From NCBI RefSeq assembly GCF_943908415.1, contig NZ_CALTSY010000023.1, positions 1-32,158 of the forward strand: a stretch of DNA of 32,158 nt. The letters are read 5' to 3'. Position 1 is the first letter of the stretch; the number at the start of each line of letters is the position of its first letter. This DNA is from an uncultured Anaerococcus sp. GTDB lineage: Bacteria; Bacillota; Clostridia; Tissierellales; Peptoniphilaceae. The notes under the pieces are model-generated. The model worked only from the letters and a program-made list of their open reading frames with translations. It had not been told where the DNA came from and did no database searches. The position numbers and the translations under genes were made by a program. This document shows, one piece after another, positions 1 through 8,280 of the stretch.

Positions 1-59
1 ACTTTCTTAGAGGGTGCCCGAATGATTTTGGAACGATTTATCTATTTTGCAACAGACCC
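1..59. mobile_element. Right terminus of a MITE/IS-like repeat
   Basis: These 59 bases match the right end of the complete element at 28568-28742 with only about four differences. They end in TTTGCAACAGACCC, the inverted-repeat tip (GGG(T/G)CTGTTGCAAA read inward). Only the right end lies in the window, so the copy could be a MITE or a full insertion sequence. It sits about 20 bp from the rpmB terminator, in intergenic DNA. The family was not determined; the CTGTTGCAAA tip resembles those of IS6- or IS1182-type elements. Confidence 0.75.
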
Positions 60-73
60 GCTTTATTTTGAAT

Positions 74-106
74 TCAAAATAAAAAAAGCATCTAATTATG
101 CTTTTT
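74..106 (-). terminator. Intrinsic terminator of rpmB
   Basis: On the minus strand a 9-bp perfect stem (AAAAAGCAT / ATGCTTTTT, plus-strand arms 98-106 and 83-91) with a 6-nt loop is followed by a T run. The rpmB stop codon (96-98) lies inside the hairpin, so the terminator overlaps the end of the gene. Confidence 0.8.
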
Positions 107-284
107 GTACTCTTCCAGATTTTAAACATTTAGTACATACGTTGATTGACTTTGGAGATCCATCTACTATAGCTCTTACTTTATGCACATTTGGTTTAAA
201 AGTTCTGTTGACACCTTTGTGAGAAAAAGTTACAGATTTACCTGATTTAACTCCTTTGCCACAAATATCACATGAATTTGCCAT
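96..284 (-). CDS. rpmB: 50S ribosomal protein L28
   Basis: This 62-residue protein begins MANSCDICGKG and contains SHKGVNRTFKPN and an NVCTKCLKSG segment, which together identify bacterial L28 of the large ribosomal subunit. The two CxxC pairs (CDIC near the N-terminus, CTKC near the C-terminus) mark the zinc-binding form of L28. The ATG at 284 is chosen over an in-frame GTG nine bases upstream because a strong AGGAGGTG Shine-Dalgarno lies just before it and overlaps that GTG. The gene is monocistronic, read divergently from murB, with its own promoter at 323-351 and a terminator overlapping its stop. Confidence 0.97.
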   Translation of the reverse strand: MANSCDICGKGVKSGKSVTFSHKGVNRTFKPNVHKVRAIVDGSPKSINVCTKCLKSGRVQKA

Positions 285-322
285 ATAAAACACCTCCTAG
301 CTTTTTACAATTAATCTTTATT

Positions 323-351
323 ATTTTACCAAAAGATAGGATAAATTACAA
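323..351 (-). promoter_or_regulatory. Promoter of rpmB
   Basis: Read on the minus strand: TTGTAA (plus 346-351), a 17-bp spacer, then TAAAAT (plus 323-328). This is a good sigma-A type promoter 38 bp upstream of the rpmB start codon. Confidence 0.75.
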
Positions 352-387
352 CTTTTTTTAAATAAAAACAAAGATATCAAATTAAGG

Positions 388-393
388 TATAAT
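388..393 (+). promoter_or_regulatory. -10 element for the murB operon
   Basis: A perfect TATAAT lies 49 bp upstream of the murB ATG in the divergent rpmB-murB intergenic region. No good -35 hexamer is visible at 16-18 bp upstream, so the promoter assignment rests mainly on the -10. Confidence 0.5.
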
Positions 394-441
394 AAAATAA
401 TAGAAAACTTTGATTTAAATTATTTAAATCTAGGAGGAAAT

Positions 442-1344
442 ATGGACTTTAAATCTCTTTATGAGGGCAAGGAATTTGGGGAAATTCTTTTTGATGAGCC
501 TCTAAAAGATTATACAACTTGGGGCATAGGTGGACCAGCCGATGTATTAGTAAAGCCCCACAATGAAAAACAATTACAAGATTTACTTAAATTTAATAAT
601 GAAAATAATATACACACTACTGTAATAGGTAGGGGTTCCAATCTCCTAATTACAGATAAAGGAATAAGAGCCTGTGTTCTTGTCTTATCTGATAATTACG
701 ATGATATATCTTTAGAAGATACAGAGCTTACAGTACTTGCAGGAACCAAGCTAAATAGAGCCGCAGTTTACTCAATAGATAATAAGCTAACAGGTATGGA
801 AGAAATTTCAGGCATACCTGGTTCTATAGGTGGAGCAGTAGCAATGAATGCTGGTGCCTATGGCAAGGAAATTAAAGATATATGTATAAATGTAAGAGCC
901 TTTGATTTAGCTGGCAATGAATACAATTTTACAAATGATCAAATGAATTTTTCCTATAGACATTCAAAAATATTTGAAGAAGATCTCATAGTATCATCAG
1001 CAAGCTTTAAACTCAGCCATGATACTTTAAATGAAGCTCAAGCAAAATATGATGATTATACAAATAGACGAGAAACCAAGCAACCCTTGGACAAAAAATC
1101 AGCAGGATCAACATTTAAAAGACCTGAAGGTTCCTACGCTTCAAAGCTTATTGATGAGTGTGGACTACGTGGTTATAGGATAGGAGACTGTCAGGTTAGT
1201 GAGAAACATTGTGGTTTTATAATAAATGCTGGCAATGCTACAAGTGATGAAATGCTAGGATTTATCGAAGAAGTTGCAAGAATAGTTAATGAAAAAACCG
1301 GATTTACTTTAGAGCGTGAGGTTAAACTAATCGGAGATTTATAA
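442..1344 (+). CDS. murB: UDP-N-acetylenolpyruvoylglucosamine reductase MurB
   Basis: MurB is the cytoplasmic FAD enzyme that reduces UDP-GlcNAc-enolpyruvate to UDP-MurNAc with NADPH in peptidoglycan precursor synthesis. The 300-residue protein shows the N-terminal FAD-binding region (TTWGIGGPADVLVKP, GRGSNLLI, GIPGSIGGAVAMNAGAYG) and the C-terminal MurB domain. Ser223 in SAGSTFKRP is the expected catalytic serine, and Glu293 in LEREVKLIG the expected catalytic glutamate. Length and motifs fit the Bacillus-type (type II) enzyme. An AGGAGG ribosome-binding site precedes the ATG. The stop codon overlaps the rapZ start by one base (TAATG), so the two genes are probably translationally coupled. 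It is the first gene of the core operon. Confidence 0.97.
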   Translation: MDFKSLYEGKEFGEILFDEPLKDYTTWGIGGPADVLVKPHNEKQLQDLLKFNNENNIHTTVIGRGSNLLITDKGIRACVLVLSDNYDDISLEDTELTVLAGTKLNRAAVYSIDNKLTGMEEISGIPGSIGGAVAMNAGAYGKEIKDICINVRAFDLAGNEYNFTNDQMNFSYRHSKIFEEDLIVSSASFKLSHDTLNEAQAKYDDYTNRRETKQPLDKKSAGSTFKRPEGSYASKLIDECGLRGYRIGDCQVSEKHCGFIINAGNATSDEMLGFIEEVARIVNEKTGFTLEREVKLIGDL

Positions 1345-2192
1345 TGAAACTTAAAATAATTACTGGCTTGAGTGGTTCAGGAAAAACTACAGCTTTAAGA
1401 GCTTATGAAGATATGGGTTATTATGCTATGGATAATTCTCCAGCATATTTACTTGAGAAATTTATAGAGCTTAATGAGATGCAAGAAAAACCAATAGAAA
1501 AGATGGCAGTGGTTATAGACTTTAGATCCCATATTTTAGATGATGACATGGATAAGTCTTTTTTAAGTCTAAAAGAAAAAAATCTAGATACTGAGATAAT
1601 TTACCTATATTGTAATGATAATCAAATATTAAAAAGATACAATGAACTTAGAAGACCTCACCCCTTAGGTGAGTTTGGTAATGTCTCTGATGGGATTTCA
1701 AAAGAAAAAGAGTTTTTAAAAGATATTAGAAAAATTTCTGATAGATTTATCGATACTAGTAATTATACAGCTAAAGAACTAAGAAAAGTTATAGAAGATT
1801 CATCATATAAAAAAGAAAAATTGATAGTAAACCTAATAGCCTTTGGTTATAAGAATGGGCTAAGTGATGATTTTGATTATGTCTTTGATATGAGATTTTT
1901 ACCTAATCCATTTTATATAGATAATTTGAGAAGTTTAAATGGAACTAATAAAGAACTTCAAGAATACCTTAATCAATTTGAATTAATAGATGATTTTGAA
2001 AATGATATATATAATTTGATAGAAAAGCTTATTCCAGAATTTATAAATCATGGTAAAAATACTATAACTATAGCCTTTGGTTGTACTGGGGGCAAACATC
2101 GTTCGGTTTATATGGTTGAGCGTATGTATGAAAAAATGAAAAACAATGATTATATTATAATCAAAAAATACAGAGATAAGGATAAGTGGTGA
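1344..2192 (+). CDS. rapZ: RapZ/YvcJ-type nucleotide-binding protein
   Basis: This 282-residue P-loop protein has Walker A GLSGSGKTT at residues 8-16, an RRPHPL motif in the middle, and the C-terminal family signature GCTGGKHRSV at about residues 246-255. These define the RapZ/YvcJ family. In Escherichia coli RapZ is an RNase adaptor controlling GlmS through small RNAs; in Gram-positives YvcJ binds and hydrolyses nucleotides and its role is less clear. It sits between murB and a phosphatase, two genes upstream of whiA. A yvcJ-whiA association is common in Firmicutes, although yvcK is missing here. The start overlaps the murB stop by one base. Confidence 0.93.
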   Translation: MKLKIITGLSGSGKTTALRAYEDMGYYAMDNSPAYLLEKFIELNEMQEKPIEKMAVVIDFRSHILDDDMDKSFLSLKEKNLDTEIIYLYCNDNQILKRYNELRRPHPLGEFGNVSDGISKEKEFLKDIRKISDRFIDTSNYTAKELRKVIEDSSYKKEKLIVNLIAFGYKNGLSDDFDYVFDMRFLPNPFYIDNLRSLNGTNKELQEYLNQFELIDDFENDIYNLIEKLIPEFINHGKNTITIAFGCTGGKHRSVYMVERMYEKMKNNDYIIIKKYRDKDKW

Positions 2193-2193
2193 G

Positions 2194-2910
2194 ATGCAGT
2201 ATTACAAAAGATTACCTTTAGAAAATGTAAAAAATGCCAGAGATCTTGGTGGAGTACCAACTATAGATGGCAAAGTTGTCAATTGGGGCAAGTTTTTAAG
2301 AACAGCAACCTTAGATGATATAAGCATGAATGACATAAAAAGCTTAAAAGATTATGGAGTAGAATCTATAATCGACTTAAGAAGAGAAAGTGAAATAGAT
2401 TTTAATAGCGAAAGTCATAAAAATATAAAAGAAAACTTTAATTTCAATCATATCTCCCTTGCACCAAACGAAGAATTTACTCAAGAACAAATCCAAGAAA
2501 TAATAAATAGAGAAGTTTCTATAGGAGCAACCTATAGAAATTTAATAGATAATTTTCCTAAAATCAAACAAATTATGGATGTATTTGCAAATACAGATGG
2601 AATAACACTCTTTCATTGCCAAGAAGGTAAGGATAGGACAGGTATAATTGCAATGATTCTTATGGGTATAGCTAATGTTGGAAGGGCAGATATAATAGCT
2701 GACTATGAAATATCAGCAGCATATCTTGGCTATGTAGAAAGATATGATGAGAAAGAGCCTTATTCAGTATTTAGAATAACCAATCCTTACTATATGAAAG
2801 AAGCTTATGAGTATGTTGAACGTAAATATAAAAACTTTGATGAATATTTACTTTATGCGAAAGTTGACCAAGATACTATAAACAAGGTAAGAGAGAAGTT
2901 AATAAGTTAG
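2194..2910 (+). CDS. Tyrosine-protein phosphatase (Y_phosphatase3 family)
   Basis: The 238-residue protein begins with the NARDLGG motif typical of this family and carries the protein tyrosine phosphatase P-loop HCQEGKDRTG. The nucleophilic cysteine is Cys142 and the phosphate-binding arginine Arg148 (CX5R). No signal peptide is visible, so it is probably cytoplasmic. Family members dephosphorylate phosphotyrosine or, in some lineages, phosphoinositides; the substrate cannot be told from sequence. It starts one base after the rapZ stop and lies ahead of whiA. The gene is not a standard member of the rapZ-yvcK-whiA cluster, and its position in the slot where yvcK is often found is worth noting. 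Confidence 0.88.
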   Translation: MQYYKRLPLENVKNARDLGGVPTIDGKVVNWGKFLRTATLDDISMNDIKSLKDYGVESIIDLRRESEIDFNSESHKNIKENFNFNHISLAPNEEFTQEQIQEIINREVSIGATYRNLIDNFPKIKQIMDVFANTDGITLFHCQEGKDRTGIIAMILMGIANVGRADIIADYEISAAYLGYVERYDEKEPYSVFRITNPYYMKEAYEYVERKYKNFDEYLLYAKVDQDTINKVREKLIS

Positions 2911-2919
2911 GGTGATTTT

Positions 2920-3825
2920 TTGTCTTTTTCAAAAAGATGTAAGAAAGAAGTATTAAAGAAGCAACCGATCAATACTATGGCCGAATTACTGTCCGTAGTA
3001 TTTTTTATAGGTTCAATTAGAATATCCAATAAAGGATATAAGATATTATTTAGAACTTATTCTAATACCGAAGCAAGATATATTTATAATCTCATCAAGG
3101 ATTGCTATGACTATTCATCTACCTTTGAAATAAAAGATATAGATAATGAAGAAAAAGAGCGATTATTCACTGTTATTATTGAAGAAAATGATATTTCAGA
3201 AGATATTATAGAAAAAAGTGACCGATTTTTTATCAATACTGGTGCTGACCTTGACGATGTTTCGTTAGAACATATCAAAGCTTATTTAAAGATAGCCTTT
3301 GTATTTAGGGGATCTGTCAATGACCCACAAAGAGGTTATAATCTTGAGATATCGGTATTAGATTTAGACCAATCTGATCTATTAAGCCAGTGCATGGATA
3401 TATTCGAGCTTAATCCAAAGATAAATAAGAAAAAAGATTCTTATATTGTTTATTTAAAGGATAGTGACAAGATATCAGACTTCCTAGCTATAATAGAGGC
3501 AAGTAAGTCTTTATTTGAACTTGAAAACGTAAGAGCTATGAAGTCTATAAGAAATAACATCAATAGACAAACAAATTTTGATAAGGCAAATATAGATAGA
3601 ACAGTAGCAGCATCGGTTAAACAAGTAGATGCTATAAACTTACTCATAAGCGCTGGGTATTTTGATAGTTTATCAGAAGATATGAAAGAAATTGCTTCAT
3701 TAAGGATAGACAATCCTTACGCATCTATAGAAGAGTTAGGTGCTATGGCGAATCCACCAATGAGCAAGTCCAAGGTCAATTATAGACTACAAAAGTTTAT
3801 CAAAATGGCCGAAGAATTATCTTAG
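2920..3825 (+). CDS. whiA: DNA-binding protein WhiA
   Basis: WhiA combines an N-terminal LAGLIDADG-like fold with a C-terminal helix-turn-helix. In actinomycetes it regulates sporulation genes; in Firmicutes it influences division and chromosome segregation. The 301-residue protein begins MSFSKRCKKEVLKK and ends with the diagnostic DNA-binding segment: VKQVDAINLL, NPYASIEELG, PPMSKSKVNYRLQK. The start is TTG at 2920, supported by a GGTGA motif five bases upstream and by the family N-terminus (MSFS..). The gene follows the phosphatase by 9 bp and precedes dnaE by 20 bp in the same operon. Confidence 0.95.
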   Translation: MSFSKRCKKEVLKKQPINTMAELLSVVFFIGSIRISNKGYKILFRTYSNTEARYIYNLIKDCYDYSSTFEIKDIDNEEKERLFTVIIEENDISEDIIEKSDRFFINTGADLDDVSLEHIKAYLKIAFVFRGSVNDPQRGYNLEISVLDLDQSDLLSQCMDIFELNPKINKKKDSYIVYLKDSDKISDFLAIIEASKSLFELENVRAMKSIRNNINRQTNFDKANIDRTVAASVKQVDAINLLISAGYFDSLSEDMKEIASLRIDNPYASIEELGAMANPPMSKSKVNYRLQKFIKMAEELS

Positions 3826-3845
3826 CTTTTATATGAGGAGAGCTT

Positions 3846-6800
3846 ATGGAAAACAAATTTACTCATTTACATGTACATACAGAATATTCTCTATTAGATG
3901 GATTCTCTAGGATAGATGAGCTTTTAGATAAGGCTAAAAGTTTTGGAATGGATAGCCTTGCTATAACAGATCATGGACAAATGTATGGTGTCATAGAGTT
4001 TTATAAAAAAGCTAAAGAACGTGTTATTAAGCCAATTATAGGATGCGAAGTCTATGTATCTGAAAAAGACCATTTGATTAAGGATCCTACAAATAAGCGT
4101 TATTACCATCTAATTTTGCTAGCAAAAAATAATAATGGATACCAAAATCTTCTAAAGATAGTTTCAGAAGCCTATGTCAACGGATATTACTATAAACCTA
4201 GAGTAAGTTTAGATTTTATAAGAGAATATAGTGAGGATATTATAGCCCTAAGTGCATGCTTAAGCGGTGAAGTAAGCCAAAGGATTCTCGAAGGAGATAT
4301 AGAAGCTGCTTACGATACAGCAAGCAAATACAAGGATATTTTTGGCGAGGGTAATTACTATCTAGAATTACAAAACCACGGTCTTCATGAACAAAGAGAA
4401 GTTAACAAAGCGTTGATCAATATTCACAAGGACTTAGGAATTGACTTAGTTGCAACTAACGATGTTCACTACATAAATAAAGAAGACAGCTACTATCAAG
4501 ATGTACTACTGTGCATACAAACAGGATCCTTAGTCAAAGATGAAGATAGGATGAAGATGCCATGTGATGAGTTTTACCTAAAATCAGCAGATGAAATGCA
4601 TGCTATTTTTAGAGACTATGAACAAGCTTTGGAAAATACCAACAAAATTGCAGAAATGTGCAATGTAGAGATAGAATTCCATCATCCTCACTTACCATAT
4701 TTCTCCAAACTCCCAGAAGGTCTGTCAAATCTAGAATATCTAAGTCAACTAGTTGATGAGGGACTAGATAAAAAATACGACCAAGTTACAGAGACTATAA
4801 GAGAAAGAGCGAATAGGGAAATCAGTGTAATCAGTAATATGGGCTATGTTGATTATTTCCTTATAGTTTGGGACTTTGTTAGGTTTGCAAGAGATAATGA
4901 CATAGCTGTAGGGCCTGGGCGTGGATCAGCAGCAGGATCATTAGTTTCCTATGCCTTAGATATAACTCAAATAGATCCGTTAAAATACGATCTTATCTTT
5001 GAAAGATTCTTAAATCCTGAGAGAGTATCAATGCCAGATATTGATATAGACTTTGACTATGTTAGACGTGATGAGGTTGTAGAATATGTAAATGAACTCT
5101 ATGGCAGAGACCATGTATCACAGATCGTTACCTTTGGTAGGATGCAGGCAAGAAATTCCATCAGAGATGTAGGAAGAGTCCTTGATATTTCTTATGCTAA
5201 GGTTGATAAAATAGCAAAACTCATACCAGCAGTTATCAATATGACCTTAGATAGGGCACTGGAAGAGTCTAGTAAATTTAAAGAAGCCTATGAACAAGAT
5301 GCAGAAAGTAAAAGACTCATAGATACTGCAAGAAAGCTAGAATCCCTACCAAGACATACATCAATACATGCAGCCGGTGTGGTTATGAGTAAGGAAGTCT
5401 TAACAGACATAGTTCCCCTAGCAATATCTAATGATCAAATAGTAACTCAGTTTAATATGACTGAGATAGAGGAACTCGGTCTTTTAAAGATGGACTTTTT
5501 AGGTCTACGTAACCTTACTGTCATAAAAGATACCATAAAAGATGTAAAGGAAAACCATGGTGTAGATATTGATATAGAAACTATAGATGAAAATGACCCT
5601 AATATCATAGATCAATTCAATAAGGCTAAGACTATAGGACTATTCCAGTTTGAATCAGCTGGTATGAGGAACTTCTTAAAAAACCTAAAGCCTACAGTCT
5701 TTGATGATTTAGTAGCGGCCAATTCACTATTTAGACCAGGACCAATGGATGAGATTCCAACATATATCCATAACAAAAACCATCCAGAAGATGTTTGGTA
5801 TCTAGATGAAAAACTCAAGCCAATACTTGGGGTTACTTACGGTATTATTGTATACCAAGAGCAAGTTATGCAGATAGTCCAACAATTAGGAGGATTTTCT
5901 CTAGGAGAATCTGATAATCTAAGAAGGGCTATGAGTAAAAAGAAGATGGATGTCATGGAAGCTAACCGAGAAGTTTTTGTAAATGGTAAGCTTGATGAAA
6001 ATGGAGAAGTGATAGTTCCTGGTTGTGTGAGAAATGGTGTAGATGAAAATATAGCTAACAAGATATATGATGAAATGATATCTTTTGCAAAATATGCCTT
6101 TAACAAGTCTCATTCAGCAGCCTATTCACTTGTAGCAGTACAGACAGCCTATCTAAAACACTACTATCCAGAAGAATATATGGCAAACCTCATATCTTCA
6201 GTTATGGATAGTACATCAAAACTCTACTTATATGTAAGTGAAGCTAAGAGCATGGATATAGAGGTCATAGCACCAGATGTCAATCTATCATACAAAAAGT
6301 TTTTTGCAAGAGATGGCAAGATTATATTTGGACTTTCCGGTATAAAAAATCTAGGCACAAACTTTATATCCGCTATTGAGGCAAGCCGTAAGGCTAACGG
6401 CAAATTTAAAAATTTCAAAGATTTCCTAGAAAGAATTGAAGAATATGATAGCAGAGCCTTAAATAAAAAAGGACTAGAATCATTAATTAAAGCAGGAGCT
6501 TTTGATAGTATGGGATATGCTAGGTCTAGACTCATGGCAGTCTATGAAAAGGCCATGGCAAATGTTCATGAAGGGCAAAAGATAAATGTAAAAGGTCAAA
6601 TGAACCTACTAGATATGGGCAGCGAAGAAGAAAAAGCAAATGATGATATAAATTTACCAGAAATAAATGAATACCCTAAAAAAGTTAAACTTTCCCTAGA
6701 AAAAGAAGTTTTGGGATTCTATATATCAGATCATCCTTTAAGTGAAGCAAGTGATAAATTAAAAAACATAGTAAACTTTAGAACAAATTATAAAGATGAA

Positions 6801-7298
6801 ATGATACCCCAACAAATACAAGGTCTAGATAATAGATTTGTTACAATGGCTGGAATTATTACTGGTAAATCGGAGATAATGACAAAAAAACGAAGCCCTA
6901 TGGCCTTTGCAAACATTGAAGATTTATATGGCTCAATAGAAGTAGTTGTATTTCCAGAAACTTATAAGAAATATAGAAATTTAGTAGAAGATGATAATGT
7001 TGTGCTCGTTAAGGGTAAACTACAGGTAGATGATGAGGATATCAAATTATTATCTCAAGAATTTATCGATCTAGATAAGCTAAATCTTAAAACATTATAT
7101 ATAAAAACCACTTATAATAGGTATAATGAATTAAGAGGAGTTTTATCAAATCACAATGGTAATACACCTGTTGTAATATATTTTGAAGATAAAAATAAAT
7201 CAGTAAGACTCGATGAGAAATTATGGTTTAATGTAAATGATGAGTCTTTGAATATATTAAAGGATTATTTAGGAAAAGAAAATGTTAAGTTAAGTTAG
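3846..7298 (+). CDS. dnaE: DNA polymerase III subunit alpha DnaE
   Basis: This 1150-residue C-family replicative polymerase begins with the PHP domain (HLHVHTEYSLLDG; AITDHGQMYGV). The palm catalytic aspartates are Asp398 and Asp400 in PDIDIDF and Asp550 in LLKMDFLGLRNL, matching the 401/403/555 triad of E. coli. Other landmarks are GPGRGSAAGSLVSYAL, the ALPRHTSIHAAGV-like segment (LPRHTSIHAAGV), a helix-hairpin-helix region, and a C-terminal OB fold (SPMAFANIEDLYGSIEVV). Length is normal for the DnaE class that works beside PolC in Firmicutes. A GAGGAG site precedes the ATG. It is embedded in the murB-pyk operon, eight bases upstream of pfkA, as in many Firmicutes that have the dnaE-pfkA-pyk arrangement. 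Confidence 0.98.
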   Translation: MENKFTHLHVHTEYSLLDGFSRIDELLDKAKSFGMDSLAITDHGQMYGVIEFYKKAKERVIKPIIGCEVYVSEKDHLIKDPTNKRYYHLILLAKNNNGYQNLLKIVSEAYVNGYYYKPRVSLDFIREYSEDIIALSACLSGEVSQRILEGDIEAAYDTASKYKDIFGEGNYYLELQNHGLHEQREVNKALINIHKDLGIDLVATNDVHYINKEDSYYQDVLLCIQTGSLVKDEDRMKMPCDEFYLKSADEMHAIFRDYEQALENTNKIAEMCNVEIEFHHPHLPYFSKLPEGLSNLEYLSQLVDEGLDKKYDQVTETIRERANREISVISNMGYVDYFLIVWDFVRFARDNDIAVGPGRGSAAGSLVSYALDITQIDPLKYDLIFERFLNPERVSMPDIDIDFDYVRRDEVVEYVNELYGRDHVSQIVTFGRMQARNSIRDVGRVLDISYAKVDKIAKLIPAVINMTLDRALEESSKFKEAYEQDAESKRLIDTARKLESLPRHTSIHAAGVVMSKEVLTDIVPLAISNDQIVTQFNMTEIEELGLLKMDFLGLRNLTVIKDTIKDVKENHGVDIDIETIDENDPNIIDQFNKAKTIGLFQFESAGMRNFLKNLKPTVFDDLVAANSLFRPGPMDEIPTYIHNKNHPEDVWYLDEKLKPILGVTYGIIVYQEQVMQIVQQLGGFSLGESDNLRRAMSKKKMDVMEANREVFVNGKLDENGEVIVPGCVRNGVDENIANKIYDEMISFAKYAFNKSHSAAYSLVAVQTAYLKHYYPEEYMANLISSVMDSTSKLYLYVSEAKSMDIEVIAPDVNLSYKKFFARDGKIIFGLSGIKNLGTNFISAIEASRKANGKFKNFKDFLERIEEYDSRALNKKGLESLIKAGAFDSMGYARSRLMAVYEKAMANVHEGQKINVKGQMNLLDMGSEEEKANDDINLPEINEYPKKVKLSLEKEVLGFYISDHPLSEASDKLKNIVNFRTNYKDEMIPQQIQGLDNRFVTMAGIITGKSEIMTKKRSPMAFANIEDLYGSIEVVVFPETYKKYRNLVEDDNVVLVKGKLQVDDEDIKLLSQEFIDLDKLNLKTLYIKTTYNRYNELRGVLSNHNGNTPVVIYFEDKNKSVRLDEKLWFNVNDESLNILKDYLGKENVKLS

Positions 7299-7306
7299 GA
7301 GTTTAT

Positions 7307-8266
7307 ATGAATACTATCGGTATTTTAACAAGTGGTGGTGACGCACCAGGGATGAACTCTGCCATTAGGGCTGCAGTTAGAACTGCCCTTAATAACGGCA
7401 TGAGAATAAAGGGAATAAGGAATGGATATGATGGCCTTATGAAAGGTGATATATATGAAATGAATGTATCATCTGTTGCAGATATTATACATAAGGGTGG
7501 AACTATCCTTGGAACTGCAAGAAGTACTGATTTTAAGGATAAGGAAGGCCAAGAAAGAGGCGCACAAATCCTTTCTGATTATGGTATAGAAGGCTTGATT
7601 GTAATAGGTGGAGATGGATCCTTTAAGGGAGCCAATGCACTTTCAAAATTAGGAATCAAAACCATAGGAATCCCTGGCACTATTGATAATGATATGGGAT
7701 ATACAGATTATACTATAGGATTTTTTACAGCTATAGAGACAGTAAGTGATGCTATAGGAAAACTTCGTGATACATCAAGTTCCCATGGACGTGCAGTGGT
7801 TATAGAAGTTATGGGTAGAAACTGCGGAGACCTTGCCCTATATTCAGGTCTAGCAGGAGGTGGAGAATCCATAATAGTACCAGAACACGAGTTTTCGATA
7901 GAAGATATAGTTGAAAAAATGGAACATGGTAGAAAAAGAGGTAAACTTCACCATCTTATAACCCTAGCTGAGGGAGTAGGAGATCCATATTCTATAGCAC
8001 GTGAACTAGAAGAAAAGACAGGTATTGAAACAAAAGTTACAGTCTTAGGTCACGTTCAAAGGGGTGGAGCGCCATCTTCAGTAGATAGACTCTTAGGCTC
8101 TACAATGGGAGCACGTGCAGTAGAACTGCTTTTAGACGAAAAGACAGACCTTGCCATAGGATATGTGGACGGTAAACTTATAGAAGTAAGCATCGAAGAA
8201 GCAGTAAATAAAAAATCACAATTTGATGAAAACTTATATGAATTAGCAAATAATTTATCTAAATAG
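7307..8266 (+). CDS. pfkA: ATP-dependent 6-phosphofructokinase
   Basis: PfkA phosphorylates fructose-6-phosphate to fructose-1,6-bisphosphate in glycolysis. The 319-residue length is standard for the bacterial tetrameric enzyme. Visible motifs are the N-terminal ILTSGGDAPGMNSAIRA, the ATP-binding GGDGS at 101-105 (Gly104 points to ATP rather than pyrophosphate use), the catalytic PGTIDNDM with Asp127 and Asp129, and VLGHVQRGGAPSSVDR near residue 250. It starts eight bases after dnaE and is followed by pyk after a short gap, so the two committed glycolytic steps share a transcript. Confidence 0.98.
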   Translation: MNTIGILTSGGDAPGMNSAIRAAVRTALNNGMRIKGIRNGYDGLMKGDIYEMNVSSVADIIHKGGTILGTARSTDFKDKEGQERGAQILSDYGIEGLIVIGGDGSFKGANALSKLGIKTIGIPGTIDNDMGYTDYTIGFFTAIETVSDAIGKLRDTSSSHGRAVVIEVMGRNCGDLALYSGLAGGGESIIVPEHEFSIEDIVEKMEHGRKRGKLHHLITLAEGVGDPYSIARELEEKTGIETKVTVLGHVQRGGAPSSVDRLLGSTMGARAVELLLDEKTDLAIGYVDGKLIEVSIEEAVNKKSQFDENLYELANNLSK

Positions 8267-8280
8267 AAGGGGAATTAATA

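Noticed and set aside
22..222. Plus-strand ORF of 66 codons at the left edge
   Set aside because: It is antisense to rpmB and begins in the transposable-element end; L28 on the minus strand explains the coding signal.
5612..6535. Several minus-strand ORFs inside dnaE
   Set aside because: They are hydrophobic shadows of the conserved polymerase frame with no ribosome-binding sites.
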